Assembly: GCA_947168395.1 (NCBI GenBank)
Contig: CAMVLT010000031.1
Span: 1 to 41,698, forward strand
Direction of reading: 5' to 3'
DNA length: 41,698 bases
Source of the DNA: an uncultured Prevotellaceae bacterium
Lineage (GTDB): Bacteria; Bacteroidota; Bacteroidia; Bacteroidales; Bacteroidaceae
Position numbers and translations under genes: made by a program. Of the stretch, positions 8,643 to 15,552 are shown piece after piece; position 1 is the stretch's first letter, and each line of letters begins with the position of its first letter. A model generated the notes under the pieces. That model saw only the letters and a program-made list of their open reading frames with translations, did not search any database and had not been told where the DNA came from.

Positions 8643-9956
8643 TTATATTGGGTTATTCTCAGCAAATACCTGCATGCGCTTCTCCAACTGCTGGTACTGG
8701 TGGTCCTCAATGAACGAGGTGCAGACCCGCAGTCCCTCCTGATGCGAACCCGTAGTGATGAGGCAGATAGCCGACACACCATAGTACATGAGCTCACGGG
8801 CCAGCTGACCGCTCGTCATGCCGGGATAGCCGATGGTGAAATAGAACCCGTCGGCTACGGGGCGGTCAAGGTCGCGGTCGTAGACGATGTGGAAATTGTG
8901 ACGCAGGAATATCTCCTTCAGCTTGTGGGCACGGTCGCCATAGACCTTCACCTCGTTGCGGAAGTTGTATTCGCCGTCGCAGGCAGCACGGAACATGGCT
9001 GCCAAGGCGTACTGCGCCGAGTGGCTGGTGCCCGACGAGAGTGCATAGAGCATGCGGGTAGAGAATACCAGGCCGAAGGGCAGCCCCTCGTAACGTGCTG
9101 CCAGGTCGGGGTAGTGGCGATGGAACAGCTTGTTGCTGATGCACACCACACCGATGCGCTCGCCGGCATAGCTGAAAGCCTTGGAGCCGCTGATGAGCAG
9201 TATGTAATTATCGGTATAATGGGCTACCGACGGCTGGAAGGGGGCTTCGAAGGGTTTGGACAGATCCTGGCGGAAGTCCATTGCAAAGTAGGCCAGGTCT
9301 TCCATGACGATGCAGTCGTACTTGGTTGCCAACGAGCCGATGGTCTGAAGCTCTTCCTCAGTCAGGCATACCCATGAAGGGTTGTTGGGGTTGGAGTAAA
9401 CGATGGCACATATATTTCTGACTTTCAGGTAGGACTCCAGCTTCGGGCCGAGCTTGTCGCCACGGAAGTCGTAGACGTCGAAGGTCTCGTACTTCACGCC
9501 CTGAACCTGTAGCTGCATCTTCTGTACGGGGAATCCGGGGTCGATGAATAGCACCGTGTCCTTAGCATGGTTGGATTGCGAGCAAGTGAGGAACGAGGCG
9601 AACGTGCCCTGCATAGAGCCAGTGACGGGCACGCAGCCTTCGGGCTGGATGTCGACGTCGATGAATGCCTTGACGAAGCGCGAGGCTTGGCGTTTCAGTT
9701 CGGGATAGCCCTGAATGTCGGGGTAGGAGTGGGCAATGCCGTCCGCGAGTGCCTTGATTTGGGCATCGACGCCTACCTTGGCGGCAGGCAGTCCGGGTAT
9801 TCCCATTTCCATCTTGATAAACTCCACGCCGCTCTGCTGCTCGGCCATGGCGGCCACTTGCTTCACTTCGCGGATAGTGGCCTTGGCGAAATCCTGAATA
9901 CCCAGCTGGGCTATCAGTCCGTCAACAATCTCTTTCTTAATTGGTGTAGGTTTCAT
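8643..9956 (-). CDS. PLP-dependent aminotransferase, class I/II
   Basis: A 437-residue fold-type I aminotransferase. I chose ATG at 9956 (MKPTPIKKEIVDG) because the longer GTG frame would run 28 bases into the upstream porD coding end; ATG leaves a 5-base gap. Hallmarks are VTGSMQGTFASF (cofactor phosphate region), SNPNNPSWVCLT, ME(D)LAYFAMD, the PLP lysine in SGSKAFSYAGERIG, and the C-terminal arginine in GLRVCTSF. The substrate amino acid cannot be read from the sequence. It is translated between porD and dsbD within the dnaN-led run. Confidence 0.85.
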   Translation of the reverse strand: MKPTPIKKEIVDGLIAQLGIQDFAKATIREVKQVAAMAEQQSGVEFIKMEMGIPGLPAAKVGVDAQIKALADGIAHSYPDIQGYPELKRQASRFVKAFIDVDIQPEGCVPVTGSMQGTFASFLTCSQSNHAKDTVLFIDPGFPVQKMQLQVQGVKYETFDVYDFRGDKLGPKLESYLKVRNICAIVYSNPNNPSWVCLTEEELQTIGSLATKYDCIVMEDLAYFAMDFRQDLSKPFEAPFQPSVAHYTDNYILLISGSKAFSYAGERIGVVCISNKLFHRHYPDLAARYEGLPFGLVFSTRMLYALSSGTSHSAQYALAAMFRAACDGEYNFRNEVKVYGDRAHKLKEIFLRHNFHIVYDRDLDRPVADGFYFTIGYPGMTSGQLARELMYYGVSAICLITTGSHQEGLRVCTSFIEDHQYQQLEKRMQVFAENNPI

Positions 9957-9961
9957 TTGTC

Positions 9962-10912
9962 TTATTGTTTGATTTTCTCCCACGAGTTGTTCTGAGAGGC
10001 GTTAATGCCGAAAAGGATTTCATAGACCGTCTCCTTTTCCTTCTGCGTCCCCTTACCTTTATATATATTAGCCAGCTCGTCCTTCTTGTAGTCTGTCCAT
10101 ATTTGGGGCAGCATGCTGAGCGGCTTGTCCTCGTGGGCTTTTTTCAGGTTGTTTTCCAGGGCGGTGGTCACTTCGGTGCGTCCACGCTCCACGTTGTTGG
10201 CCATTTCGTCCAGTCCCTTGCGGTAGTAGTCGTACTGCAGCTGGCGGAAAGGCTTCATGGCCTCGTCTAAATAGTCGTTGATGATGGCAAAGCGGTTGCG
10301 TGAGTCCTCGAACGACTTCCAACCGGGGAAGCCCAAGTCCTGGGCATTGTTCACCAGGTACATGCAGCGTTGCAGCACATCGGTGCCCCCCAAGGGCGAG
10401 AACGTGTCGAGGTCCATGCCAATGATGAGGTAGGCGTAATAGGCAAAAAGTGCCGTCAGCTGGTTGTCCACCGCCTCGTCGTTGAAGTTCAGCTGGTCGA
10501 ATTGGGCAAACGTGAACTGGAAGTTCTTGTCGGTGTTGTTGTAGATGGTGGTGGTGTAGGCCGAGTTGTAGACCGGACGGTTGGCCTGGATGATGGCCGA
10601 ACACTCGAAGCGGTTCTCAGCCTGCACGTACTTGTCGACGGTAATGTTGAAGTTGCAGACGATGCGCTCGTTCTTCTGGAACTGTAGTTCAGTCCATTGA
10701 CGCTCGTTGACAAACTGCTCCAACGTCTGCTGCAGGTTATCGAATACCGAGGCGTCGGAACCCTGCACCTTCGAGTGGTTGATGGTAATCTTGGCATCAA
10801 GCTCCTGCGCCCCTGCGGGGCTAAATGATAAATGACAAATGATAAATGACAAACACAACAGCATGGATCTGCTGCTATTGAATAGCCTGGATGTGTAACC
10901 GTTATTTCTCAT
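9962..10912 (-). CDS. porD: PorD-like protein (DUF4835), type IX secretion-associated
   Basis: A 316-residue exported protein of the DUF4835 family, whose Porphyromonas member PorD is linked to type IX secretion. The mature part begins QELDAKITINHSKVQGSD and keeps the family's QTLEQFVNERQWT, N.D.NFQFTF, LIIGMDLDTFSPLGGT and AQDLGFPGWKSFED blocks. The signal peptide is odd: its core LSFIICHLSF is encoded by a heptad tandem repeat (10822-10849), and the cleavage region SPAGAQ by an adjacent hairpin. The start ATG at 10912 itself lies in a second, inverted heptad array; ATG at 10864 is an alternative. In other Bacteroidetes, as I recall, coaBC and recN flank this gene; here they do not. Confidence 0.85.
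   Translation of the reverse strand: MRNNGYTSRLFNSSRSMLLCLSFIICHLSFSPAGAQELDAKITINHSKVQGSDASVFDNLQQTLEQFVNERQWTELQFQKNERIVCNFNITVDKYVQAENRFECSAIIQANRPVYNSAYTTTIYNNTDKNFQFTFAQFDQLNFNDEAVDNQLTALFAYYAYLIIGMDLDTFSPLGGTDVLQRCMYLVNNAQDLGFPGWKSFEDSRNRFAIINDYLDEAMKPFRQLQYDYYRKGLDEMANNVERGRTEVTTALENNLKKAHEDKPLSMLPQIWTDYKKDELANIYKGKGTQKEKETVYEILFGINASQNNSWEKIKQ
10809..10849 (+). repeat. Hairpin plus TAAATGA heptads (copy 1) in the porD signal sequence
   Basis: A GCCCC-TGC-GGGGC hairpin (10809-10821) is followed directly by TAAATGA, TAAATGA, CAAATGA, TAAATGA (10822-10849). Read on the minus strand it encodes LSFIICHLSF then SPAGAQ. It faces copy 2 at 10903-10992 in inverted orientation, 53 bases away. 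Confidence 0.9.
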
Positions 10913-10992
10913 TTCTTATTTATCATTTATCATTTATCATTTATCATTTCTCATTTCTCACTTATCATTTCTCATTTAGCGCGCTGGCGCGC
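10903..10992 (-). repeat. Hairpin plus TAAATGA heptads (copy 2) between exonuclease and porD
   Basis: Eleven 7-base units (10903-10979, mainly CATTTAT/CATTTCT on the plus strand) abut a GC-only hairpin, GCGCG-CTGG-CGCGC (10979-10992). On the minus strand the order is hairpin, TAAATGA, GAAATGA and so on, the same order as in the other copies. The array supplies the exonuclease C-terminus and stop, and contains the porD start codon. Confidence 0.9.
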
Positions 10993-11786
10993 AACCTGAT
11001 GCGTGTCAGCACTTGCTTGGTGTTATAGGTGAAGTCTCCGCCCAGAATCCAGCTGTAGTAGCCCGGGTCGATGCGCAGCACGTCGCTCACAGCCTTGCCC
11101 TTGTGCTTGCCGAAGTTGAAGATTTCCGTCCTCACGCCGTTGACCTCGCCCCAGACGATGCGCCCGGCAAAGTCGACGTTGTCATTCATCTTCGAGAACT
11201 CGGCCAGCTTGTCAATATCGTTCTCCAGCACTTTCTCGGGGTCTTCGTTCGCCCCGGGGGCATACTTGTCGAGCTCACCCATCAGCACCCGGTACGTGGC
11301 TTCGGTGTCTTGGTCGGCACGGTGGGCCTCGAAGTCGTCCTCCATCTTGCGTCCGCAGTAAAATTTGTACGCGGCAGCCAGATTACGGCGCTCCATCTTG
11401 TGAAAGATGGTCTGCACGTCCACCAAACGGCACTTCGAGAAGTCGAAGTCAATGCCTGCACGCAGGAATTCCTCGGCCAGCAAGGGCACGTCGAAGTGGT
11501 TGGAGTTGAAGCCTGCGATGTCGCAGCCCGTGAACACCTCGCTCAGCTTGGCGGCCAGCTGCTTGAAGGTAGGCTTGTCCTTCACGTCGTCATCCGAAAT
11601 GCCTGTCAGTTGGGTAATCACGTCCTCAATGTGGCGTTCGGGATTGATGAGCTCGTTGCCCCTTACCTCGCGGCCGTCGGGGAACACCTTAATATACGAT
11701 AACTGTATGACGCGGTCTTTCACCAAGTCAAGTCCTGTGGTCTCCAAGTCGAAGATGACCAGCGGCTTCTTCAGATTAAGTTTCAT
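10965..11786 (-). CDS. DnaQ-like (DEDDh) 3'-5' exonuclease
   Basis: A 273-residue cytoplasmic exonuclease of the DnaQ/ExoX type. The ExoI motif is FDLETTG (Asp13, Glu15), ExoII includes FNSNHFDVPLL, and ExoIII is HRADQDTEATY. This places it in the DEDDh group, which removes nucleotides from 3' ends for proofreading or repair. A C-terminal domain with FNFGKHKGKAVSDVL...DPGYYSWIL matches the short ExoX-like C-terminal module. It lies 17 bases after dnaN, a pairing usual in Bacteroidales. Its final residues (ALNEK) and stop are read from the inserted hairpin-heptad element, so the native C-terminus may have been altered. Confidence 0.88.
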   Translation of the reverse strand: MKLNLKKPLVIFDLETTGLDLVKDRVIQLSYIKVFPDGREVRGNELINPERHIEDVITQLTGISDDDVKDKPTFKQLAAKLSEVFTGCDIAGFNSNHFDVPLLAEEFLRAGIDFDFSKCRLVDVQTIFHKMERRNLAAAYKFYCGRKMEDDFEAHRADQDTEATYRVLMGELDKYAPGANEDPEKVLENDIDKLAEFSKMNDNVDFAGRIVWGEVNGVRTEIFNFGKHKGKAVSDVLRIDPGYYSWILGGDFTYNTKQVLTRIRLRASALNEK

Positions 11787-11803
11787 AACCTCGCTATCTC
11801 AAA

Positions 11804-12928
11804 TCATTCGTTAATCAGCATCGGCATCATCAGCATCAGCACATCCTGGTTCTCAGGTTGTTCGGAGGGCAGCACGAGGCCTGCCCGGCTGGGGTCGGCC
11901 AGCTGGATGATAACCTCGGGACAGTCGAAATTACTCAGCACCTCGATGAACGACGAACCCTTGAAGCCGATGCTCATGGGCTGTCCGTTGTAGTCGCAGG
12001 TCATGCGCTCGGTTGCTGTCTTCGAGAAGTCGTAGTCCTCGGCATCCAGCTGCAACATGCTGCCTTCAACGTGGAAGCGAATGAGGTTGCTCGAATCATT
12101 GGCAAACGGCTGGACGCGGCGTAGCGCAGCCAGCAGCCCGTTGCGGTCGGCGCGCAGCTCGTTGGGGTTGTTTTGCGGAATGACTGAGCCGTAGTTGGGG
12201 TAACGTCCCTCAATGAGGCGGCAGCGCAGGGTGTCGTCGCCGAAACAGATTTCAGCGTTGCGCTCGTCAAAGCGAATGATTACGTCGCCGCCGTCCTTGC
12301 CCAACAGGTTCTTCAGCAGCGAAGCGGGCTTTTTCGGCAGGATGAAGGAAGCGGGCACGTCGCTCTTGACCGAGAAAATCTTGTTGCGCACCAACTTGTG
12401 GCCGTCGGAAGCCACCACAGCCAGGTAGTCGGGAGTCAGGTCAAAATAGATACCGTTCATCACGGGGCGCAGCTCGTCCTGAGCCGTGGCGAAGATGCTG
12501 CGGTTGATGTTCTCGGCCAGCAGCTGGTTGCTGATGACAATGACCGACGCGTTGTCACCAACGGTCTGGGGAATAGGAAATTCGTCGGCACTCTCGATGG
12601 GCAGCGAGAACAAACCGTTCTGATAGGTGATTTTCACAAGGTTGGCCTGCAGGTCGGCATCAAAGGTGATGGGCTGCTCCGAGAATCCCTTCACGGCTTC
12701 CAACAGGTCGTGGTTGCCTATGGCAAAGCGGCCGTCGCCGTCACTTTCGGTCAGGGGCACCGTGGTGTGCATGGTGTTCTCACTGTCCGAGGCCGTCAGA
12801 CGAAGGGTCTGTCCGTTGATTTCGAACACGAAGTCGCCAAGTATGGGCAAGGCGTTCTTACTGTTAATTACTCGCGATAGTGCGGCGAGCTTGTTGCTCA
12901 GTGCAGTACTTGAAAGTGTAAATCTCAT
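11804..12928 (-). CDS. dnaN: DNA polymerase III sliding clamp, beta subunit
   Basis: A 374-residue protein, normal length for the beta clamp, which encircles DNA and tethers polymerase III. The N-terminus MRFTLSSTALSNKLAALSRVINSKNALPIL, seen across three clamp domains with ELRPVMNGIYFDL and VVASDGHKLVR in the middle and the hydrophobic C-terminal pocket end DVLMLMMPMLINE, is diagnostic. It is the first gene of the eight-gene minus-strand run, with a TATCTTTG box 36 bases upstream of ATG. dnaA is not in the window. Confidence 0.95.
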   Translation of the reverse strand: MRFTLSSTALSNKLAALSRVINSKNALPILGDFVFEINGQTLRLTASDSENTMHTTVPLTESDGDGRFAIGNHDLLEAVKGFSEQPITFDADLQANLVKITYQNGLFSLPIESADEFPIPQTVGDNASVIVISNQLLAENINRSIFATAQDELRPVMNGIYFDLTPDYLAVVASDGHKLVRNKIFSVKSDVPASFILPKKPASLLKNLLGKDGGDVIIRFDERNAEICFGDDTLRCRLIEGRYPNYGSVIPQNNPNELRADRNGLLAALRRVQPFANDSSNLIRFHVEGSMLQLDAEDYDFSKTATERMTCDYNGQPMSIGFKGSSFIEVLSNFDCPEVIIQLADPSRAGLVLPSEQPENQDVLMLMMPMLINE

Positions 12929-12964
12929 ATTATTTCTTTGTTTTTAGTTTCTCCATTTGGAGCA

Positions 12965-12972
12965 CAAAGATA
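12965..12972 (-). promoter_or_regulatory. Bacteroidetes-type -7 box for the dnaN run
   Basis: CAAAGATA on the plus strand reads TATCTTTG on the minus strand, a full match to TAnnTTTG. It ends 36 bases before the dnaN ATG. No clear -33 TTTG is seen at the usual distance. Confidence 0.65.
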
Positions 12973-13034
12973 CAAAAAAAAGCGTTATTAGAAAAATTTA
13001 TGCTTAAAAATTCTGCTTTTCAAACTATTTTTAG

Positions 13035-13042
13035 TACTTTCG
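13035..13042 (+). promoter_or_regulatory. Possible -7 box for the DUF3127 gene
   Basis: TACTTTCG differs from TAnnTTTG at one position and lies 46 bases before the DUF3127 ATG. The upstream region is AT-rich. This is a weak call. Confidence 0.4.
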
Positions 13043-13088
13043 CGGTCGCAAATCACATAAAACAACATTTTAACAGGTAAATAATAAT

Positions 13089-13505
13089 ATGGATTTAACA
13101 GGTAGAATCATTGCTGTATTACCAGCACAGAGTGGCGTGTCATCACGCACAGGTAACTCGTGGATGTCACAGGATTATGTCATCGAAGTTCCCGGACAGT
13201 TCCCCCGGCGTTGCGTATTCCGCCTTTTTGGCGAGGACCGCATCAAGCAGTTTAACATTCAGATGAACGAGGATGTCACCGTTCAGTTCGACATTGATGC
13301 TCACGAGTATCAGGGCCGTTGGTTCAACGATGTCCGCGCTTACAACATCATTCGCGGCCAAGTGCCTCCTGTTGCCCCTGCCCCGGTGGCTGGTGCCGCA
13401 CCATTCCCGCCTCAGCAAGCTGCTGCCCCAGCTGCCGCTACAGCTCCATTCCCTCCAGCACAGGAGGCTCCGGCCGAGGGTGCAGCCGACGACCTGCCGT
13501 TCTAA
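13089..13505 (+). CDS. DUF3127 protein (OB-fold-like)
   Basis: A 138-residue cytoplasmic protein. Residues 1-~90 (DLTGRIIAVLPAQSGVSSRTGN, then FRLFGEDRIKQFNIQMNEDVTVQFDIDAHEYQGRWFNDVRAYNI) match the DUF3127 family of Bacteroidetes, which looks like a small OB-fold related in plan to single-stranded DNA-binding proteins. The rest is a Pro/Ala/Gln-rich tail ending in acidic DDLPF, a layout much like the SSB C-terminal tip (DDxxPF). A role in binding nucleic acid and recruiting partners by the tip is inference. It is transcribed divergently from dnaN. Confidence 0.85.
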   Translation: MDLTGRIIAVLPAQSGVSSRTGNSWMSQDYVIEVPGQFPRRCVFRLFGEDRIKQFNIQMNEDVTVQFDIDAHEYQGRWFNDVRAYNIIRGQVPPVAPAPVAGAAPFPPQQAAAPAAATAPFPPAQEAPAEGAADDLPF

Positions 13506-13571
13506 TAGCCGCTTCACCCTATATATATAAATAGGTGTGCTGGTAGCGGTGCTCATCGATAGCACACAGTT

Positions 13572-13606
13572 ACACTACACAGGGGTATAAACTACCTGTG
13601 TAGTGT
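13572..13606 (+). terminator. Hairpin after the DUF3127 gene, probable terminator
   Basis: A perfect 12-bp inverted repeat pairs ACACTACACAGG (13572-13583) with CCTGTGTAGTGT (13595-13606) around an 11-base loop. TTGTT follows, and a T5 run lies 10 bases further on, so it is not a classic U-tract. It begins 66 bases after the stop codon. Confidence 0.55.
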
Positions 13607-13608
13607 TT

Positions 13609-13765
13609 GTTAATGTTTTTCATACTACCTTTCGATGGCAGAAACCCGCCTGAAAAGCCCATTTCTGCGTCTTTAGAGTTTACCGTAAGTAAACCCCGGG
13701 TTTACCCTACTTAAACCCCCAGTTTACCCTACTTAAACTCAGAGTTTGCCCGGAGCAAAGTTTTT
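13609..13765. repeat. Dispersed 22-base-period palindromic array, copy 1
   Basis: Four consecutive 22-base units start at 13678, 13700, 13722 and 13744, each opening with GTTTACC or GTTTGCC and holding an inner dyad (GTTTAC-n5-GTAAAC; GTTTA-n7-TAAAC; TTTGC-n5-GCAAA). A perfect palindrome, GTAAACCC-C-GGGTTTAC, spans the first junction (13689-13705). A shared head motif GTTAATGTTTTTCATA (13609-13624) lies 69 bases upstream of unit 1. The 87 bases 13676-13762 match copy 2 at 40875-40961 at about 90%. Confidence 0.9.
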
Positions 13766-13889
13766 CTGCTTATGGAGGATATTCCGTTTGTCCGTATTTT
13801 TCATAATTTTCAATCTCAGACTCGCCGAGCAGGATGTCGACGAGGTCGGGGTTGGTCGCGGAAGTAGTACGTTTTTGTGGCGAATTCTC

Positions 13890-13936
13890 GTCGGTCGACG
13901 GAACCACTATATATATATGTGGTTCCGACAACCGAC
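13890..13936. repeat. Large imperfect hairpin with TATATATATAT loop
   Basis: GTCGGTCGACGGAACCAC (13890-13907) pairs with 13919-13936 at 16 of 18 positions around an 11-base alternating TA loop. It lies 27-73 bases after the EFR1 gene stop on the minus strand. No T run follows, so terminator function is uncertain. Confidence 0.7.
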
Positions 13937-13962
13937 AAAAATCTGTTCGCGGGTCAGAAGGC

Positions 13963-14739
13963 CTATCGGTGTCCGAAGTAATACTGTCCGCGCTTGCGAG
14001 TGATTGGGCCGTAGTTGATGGCGTGGACGGGGCAATGATGATAGCAGCTGAGGCAACATGTGCAACTGCTATCGTTTTTCCATTTAGGCGTTTCGCTAAA
14101 CTCTATGTCGCTGACGGGACACACCTTTGCACATTTGCCGCAATGGATGCAGACATCGGCATCGACAGTGAATTTCCTGTCGGTAATCATGAAGCGGTTA
14201 AAATAAGCTCCGATGACGTGGCTGAAGGTCCACGGGGTGAGTCCTAAGGTCAGTTGCTGATAACCACTTACCCTGTTTTTTACTACCTTATTTATATATA
14301 GCGATAAGTCCTGTTGGGCTTGTGCTATCTTCTCTTGCTCACGTTTGGGCGTATCTGTATACATAAACGGCAGGCAGACATAGCTTTCAGGCATGACAAG
14401 CGACAGGCAACTCTGCAGCACAATGCCCTTCGGCTGAAGCTCCTCACTAAGCATCTTGACGGCCAGTCCTGTGCTGTCGCCACAGGTACAAACACAGTAG
14501 GCATAGTGATGGTCGGCTGTTGGACGGATAGTCAGTTTCCTGATGAACTCGCGGACAATACGTGGCGGCTGCCATCCATGTACGGGAAAGCAGACGCCGA
14601 TGCGCTCGTCATGCTCAAGGGTGTATTCACATGCCGTCTTCAGTTCGTCGGGAATGAAGTACAGCTTCTCCTGTGTGGCGGCAGCTAATTGTTCTGCAGC
14701 CCATCGGGTGTTGCCTGTGCCTGAAAAATAGAATATCAT
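13963..14739 (-). CDS. EFR1-family flavodoxin/ferredoxin fusion protein
   Basis: A 258-residue cytoplasmic electron-transfer protein. Residues 1-~180 form a flavodoxin-like domain opening with IFYFSGTGNTRWAAEQL (FMN phosphate loop SGTGNT) and including GVCFPVHGWQPPRIVREF. Near residues 190-230 lie two [4Fe-4S] motifs, CIHCGKCAKVCP and CTCCLSCYHHCP. This order is that of the EFR1 ferrodoxin family. Its redox partner is unknown. The gene is divergent from truA, and its -7 box lies only 4 bases before the ATG, so the mRNA may be leaderless. Confidence 0.85.
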   Translation of the reverse strand: MIFYFSGTGNTRWAAEQLAAATQEKLYFIPDELKTACEYTLEHDERIGVCFPVHGWQPPRIVREFIRKLTIRPTADHHYAYCVCTCGDSTGLAVKMLSEELQPKGIVLQSCLSLVMPESYVCLPFMYTDTPKREQEKIAQAQQDLSLYINKVVKNRVSGYQQLTLGLTPWTFSHVIGAYFNRFMITDRKFTVDADVCIHCGKCAKVCPVSDIEFSETPKWKNDSSCTCCLSCYHHCPVHAINYGPITRKRGQYYFGHR

Positions 14740-14743
14740 GGCG

Positions 14744-14751
14744 CAAAGTTA
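14744..14751 (-). promoter_or_regulatory. -7 box of the EFR1 gene (leaderless arrangement)
   Basis: CAAAGTTA on plus reads TAACTTTG on minus. Only four bases separate it from the ATG at 14739, so transcription would start at or next to the start codon. Confidence 0.6.
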
Positions 14752-14795
14752 CGAAATAATTCTTAATTATTCACGCTTAATTCTCAATTTCTTTG

Positions 14796-14803
14796 TACCT
14801 TTG
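14796..14803 (+). promoter_or_regulatory. -7 box of truA
   Basis: TACCTTTG ends eight bases before the truA ATG, giving a leader of at most a few bases. Degenerate heptads (14758-14792) occupy the region just upstream. Confidence 0.6.
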
Positions 14804-14811
14804 CATCCGCA

Positions 14812-15540
14812 ATGAGATATTTTGTGACTTTTAGCTACGATGGCAGCCGTTATCACGGGTGGCAGATACAGCCCAACGGCGACTCAGTTCAGGCTCAGCT
14901 ACAGCGTGCGTTGTCGCTGCTTCTGCGTAGTGAAATTATCGTGACAGGAGCAGGCCGTACTGATGCTGGTGTACATGCCCGCATGATGGTGGCTCATTTT
15001 GATTTCCCCGACGAGATTGACGGTCAGCAGCTGACGTATAAGCTCAATAAGCTGTTGCCTCGCGACATTGCTGTCAGCCGTGTTCAACGTGTGGAGGACA
15101 ATCTGCATGCCCGTTTCTCGGCCACCAGTCGTATGTACCGTTACTACCTGCATACTGAGAAGAATCCCTTTCTCAGTTTTACTTCATGCGAACTGCATTA
15201 TCCCTTAGATTTCAACAAGATGAACGATGCTGCTCGTCTGTTACTTGAATATGAGGACTTTGGCGCTTTCTGTAAAGCCCATGCCGATGTGAAGACAACC
15301 ATTTGCCACGTTACTGTTGCCAAGTGGCATCAGACGGGTCCATCGACGTGGTACTTCGAGATACGAGCCAACCGCTTTCTGCGTAACATGGTGCGCGCTG
15401 TGGTAGGCACGCTCATTGATGTGGGGCGTGGACGTGTGACTGTGGAAGACTTCAAGAAGATTGTAGAAGGAAAAAAACGAACAGAAGCAGGCGAGTCGAT
15501 GCCCGCTCATGCCCTGTTCTTAGAAGACATAACCTATTAA
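14812..15540 (+). CDS. truA: tRNA pseudouridine(38-40) synthase
   Basis: A 242-residue enzyme that converts uridines 38-40 of the tRNA anticodon arm to pseudouridine. The catalytic aspartate is Asp51 in GAGRTDAGVHA. Other family blocks are FSYDGSRYHGWQIQPN at the N-terminus, LHARFSATSRMYRYYL, and FLRNMVRAVVGTLIDVGRG near the C-terminus. Length is normal. The EamA transporter follows 12 bases downstream, so the two are probably cotranscribed. Confidence 0.95.
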   Translation: MRYFVTFSYDGSRYHGWQIQPNGDSVQAQLQRALSLLLRSEIIVTGAGRTDAGVHARMMVAHFDFPDEIDGQQLTYKLNKLLPRDIAVSRVQRVEDNLHARFSATSRMYRYYLHTEKNPFLSFTSCELHYPLDFNKMNDAARLLLEYEDFGAFCKAHADVKTTICHVTVAKWHQTGPSTWYFEIRANRFLRNMVRAVVGTLIDVGRGRVTVEDFKKIVEGKKRTEAGESMPAHALFLEDITY

Positions 15541-15552
15541 ATACGAAACTCC

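Larger units (their letters stand above)
13506..13962. other. 457-base gene-free convergent gap
   Basis: Between the convergent DUF3127 and EFR1 genes. It holds, in order: a 7-bp stem GTGTGCT/AGCACAC (about 13536-13567), the 12-bp hairpin at 13572-13606, the 22-base-period repeat element (13609-13765), and an 18-bp imperfect hairpin with an alternating TA loop (13890-13936). Open frames across it are short and unlike known proteins. Confidence 0.8.

Noticed and set aside
12929..13765. Replication origin next to dnaN
   Set aside because: No DnaA-box cluster (TTATCCACA-like) or dnaA gene was seen; the 22-base dyads are unlike DnaA boxes and a second copy lies 27 kb away.
13834..14247. Plus-strand open frame over the EFR1 gene end and gap
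   Set aside because: It is antisense to the iron-sulfur motifs of EFR1 and starts in the hairpin-rich gap.
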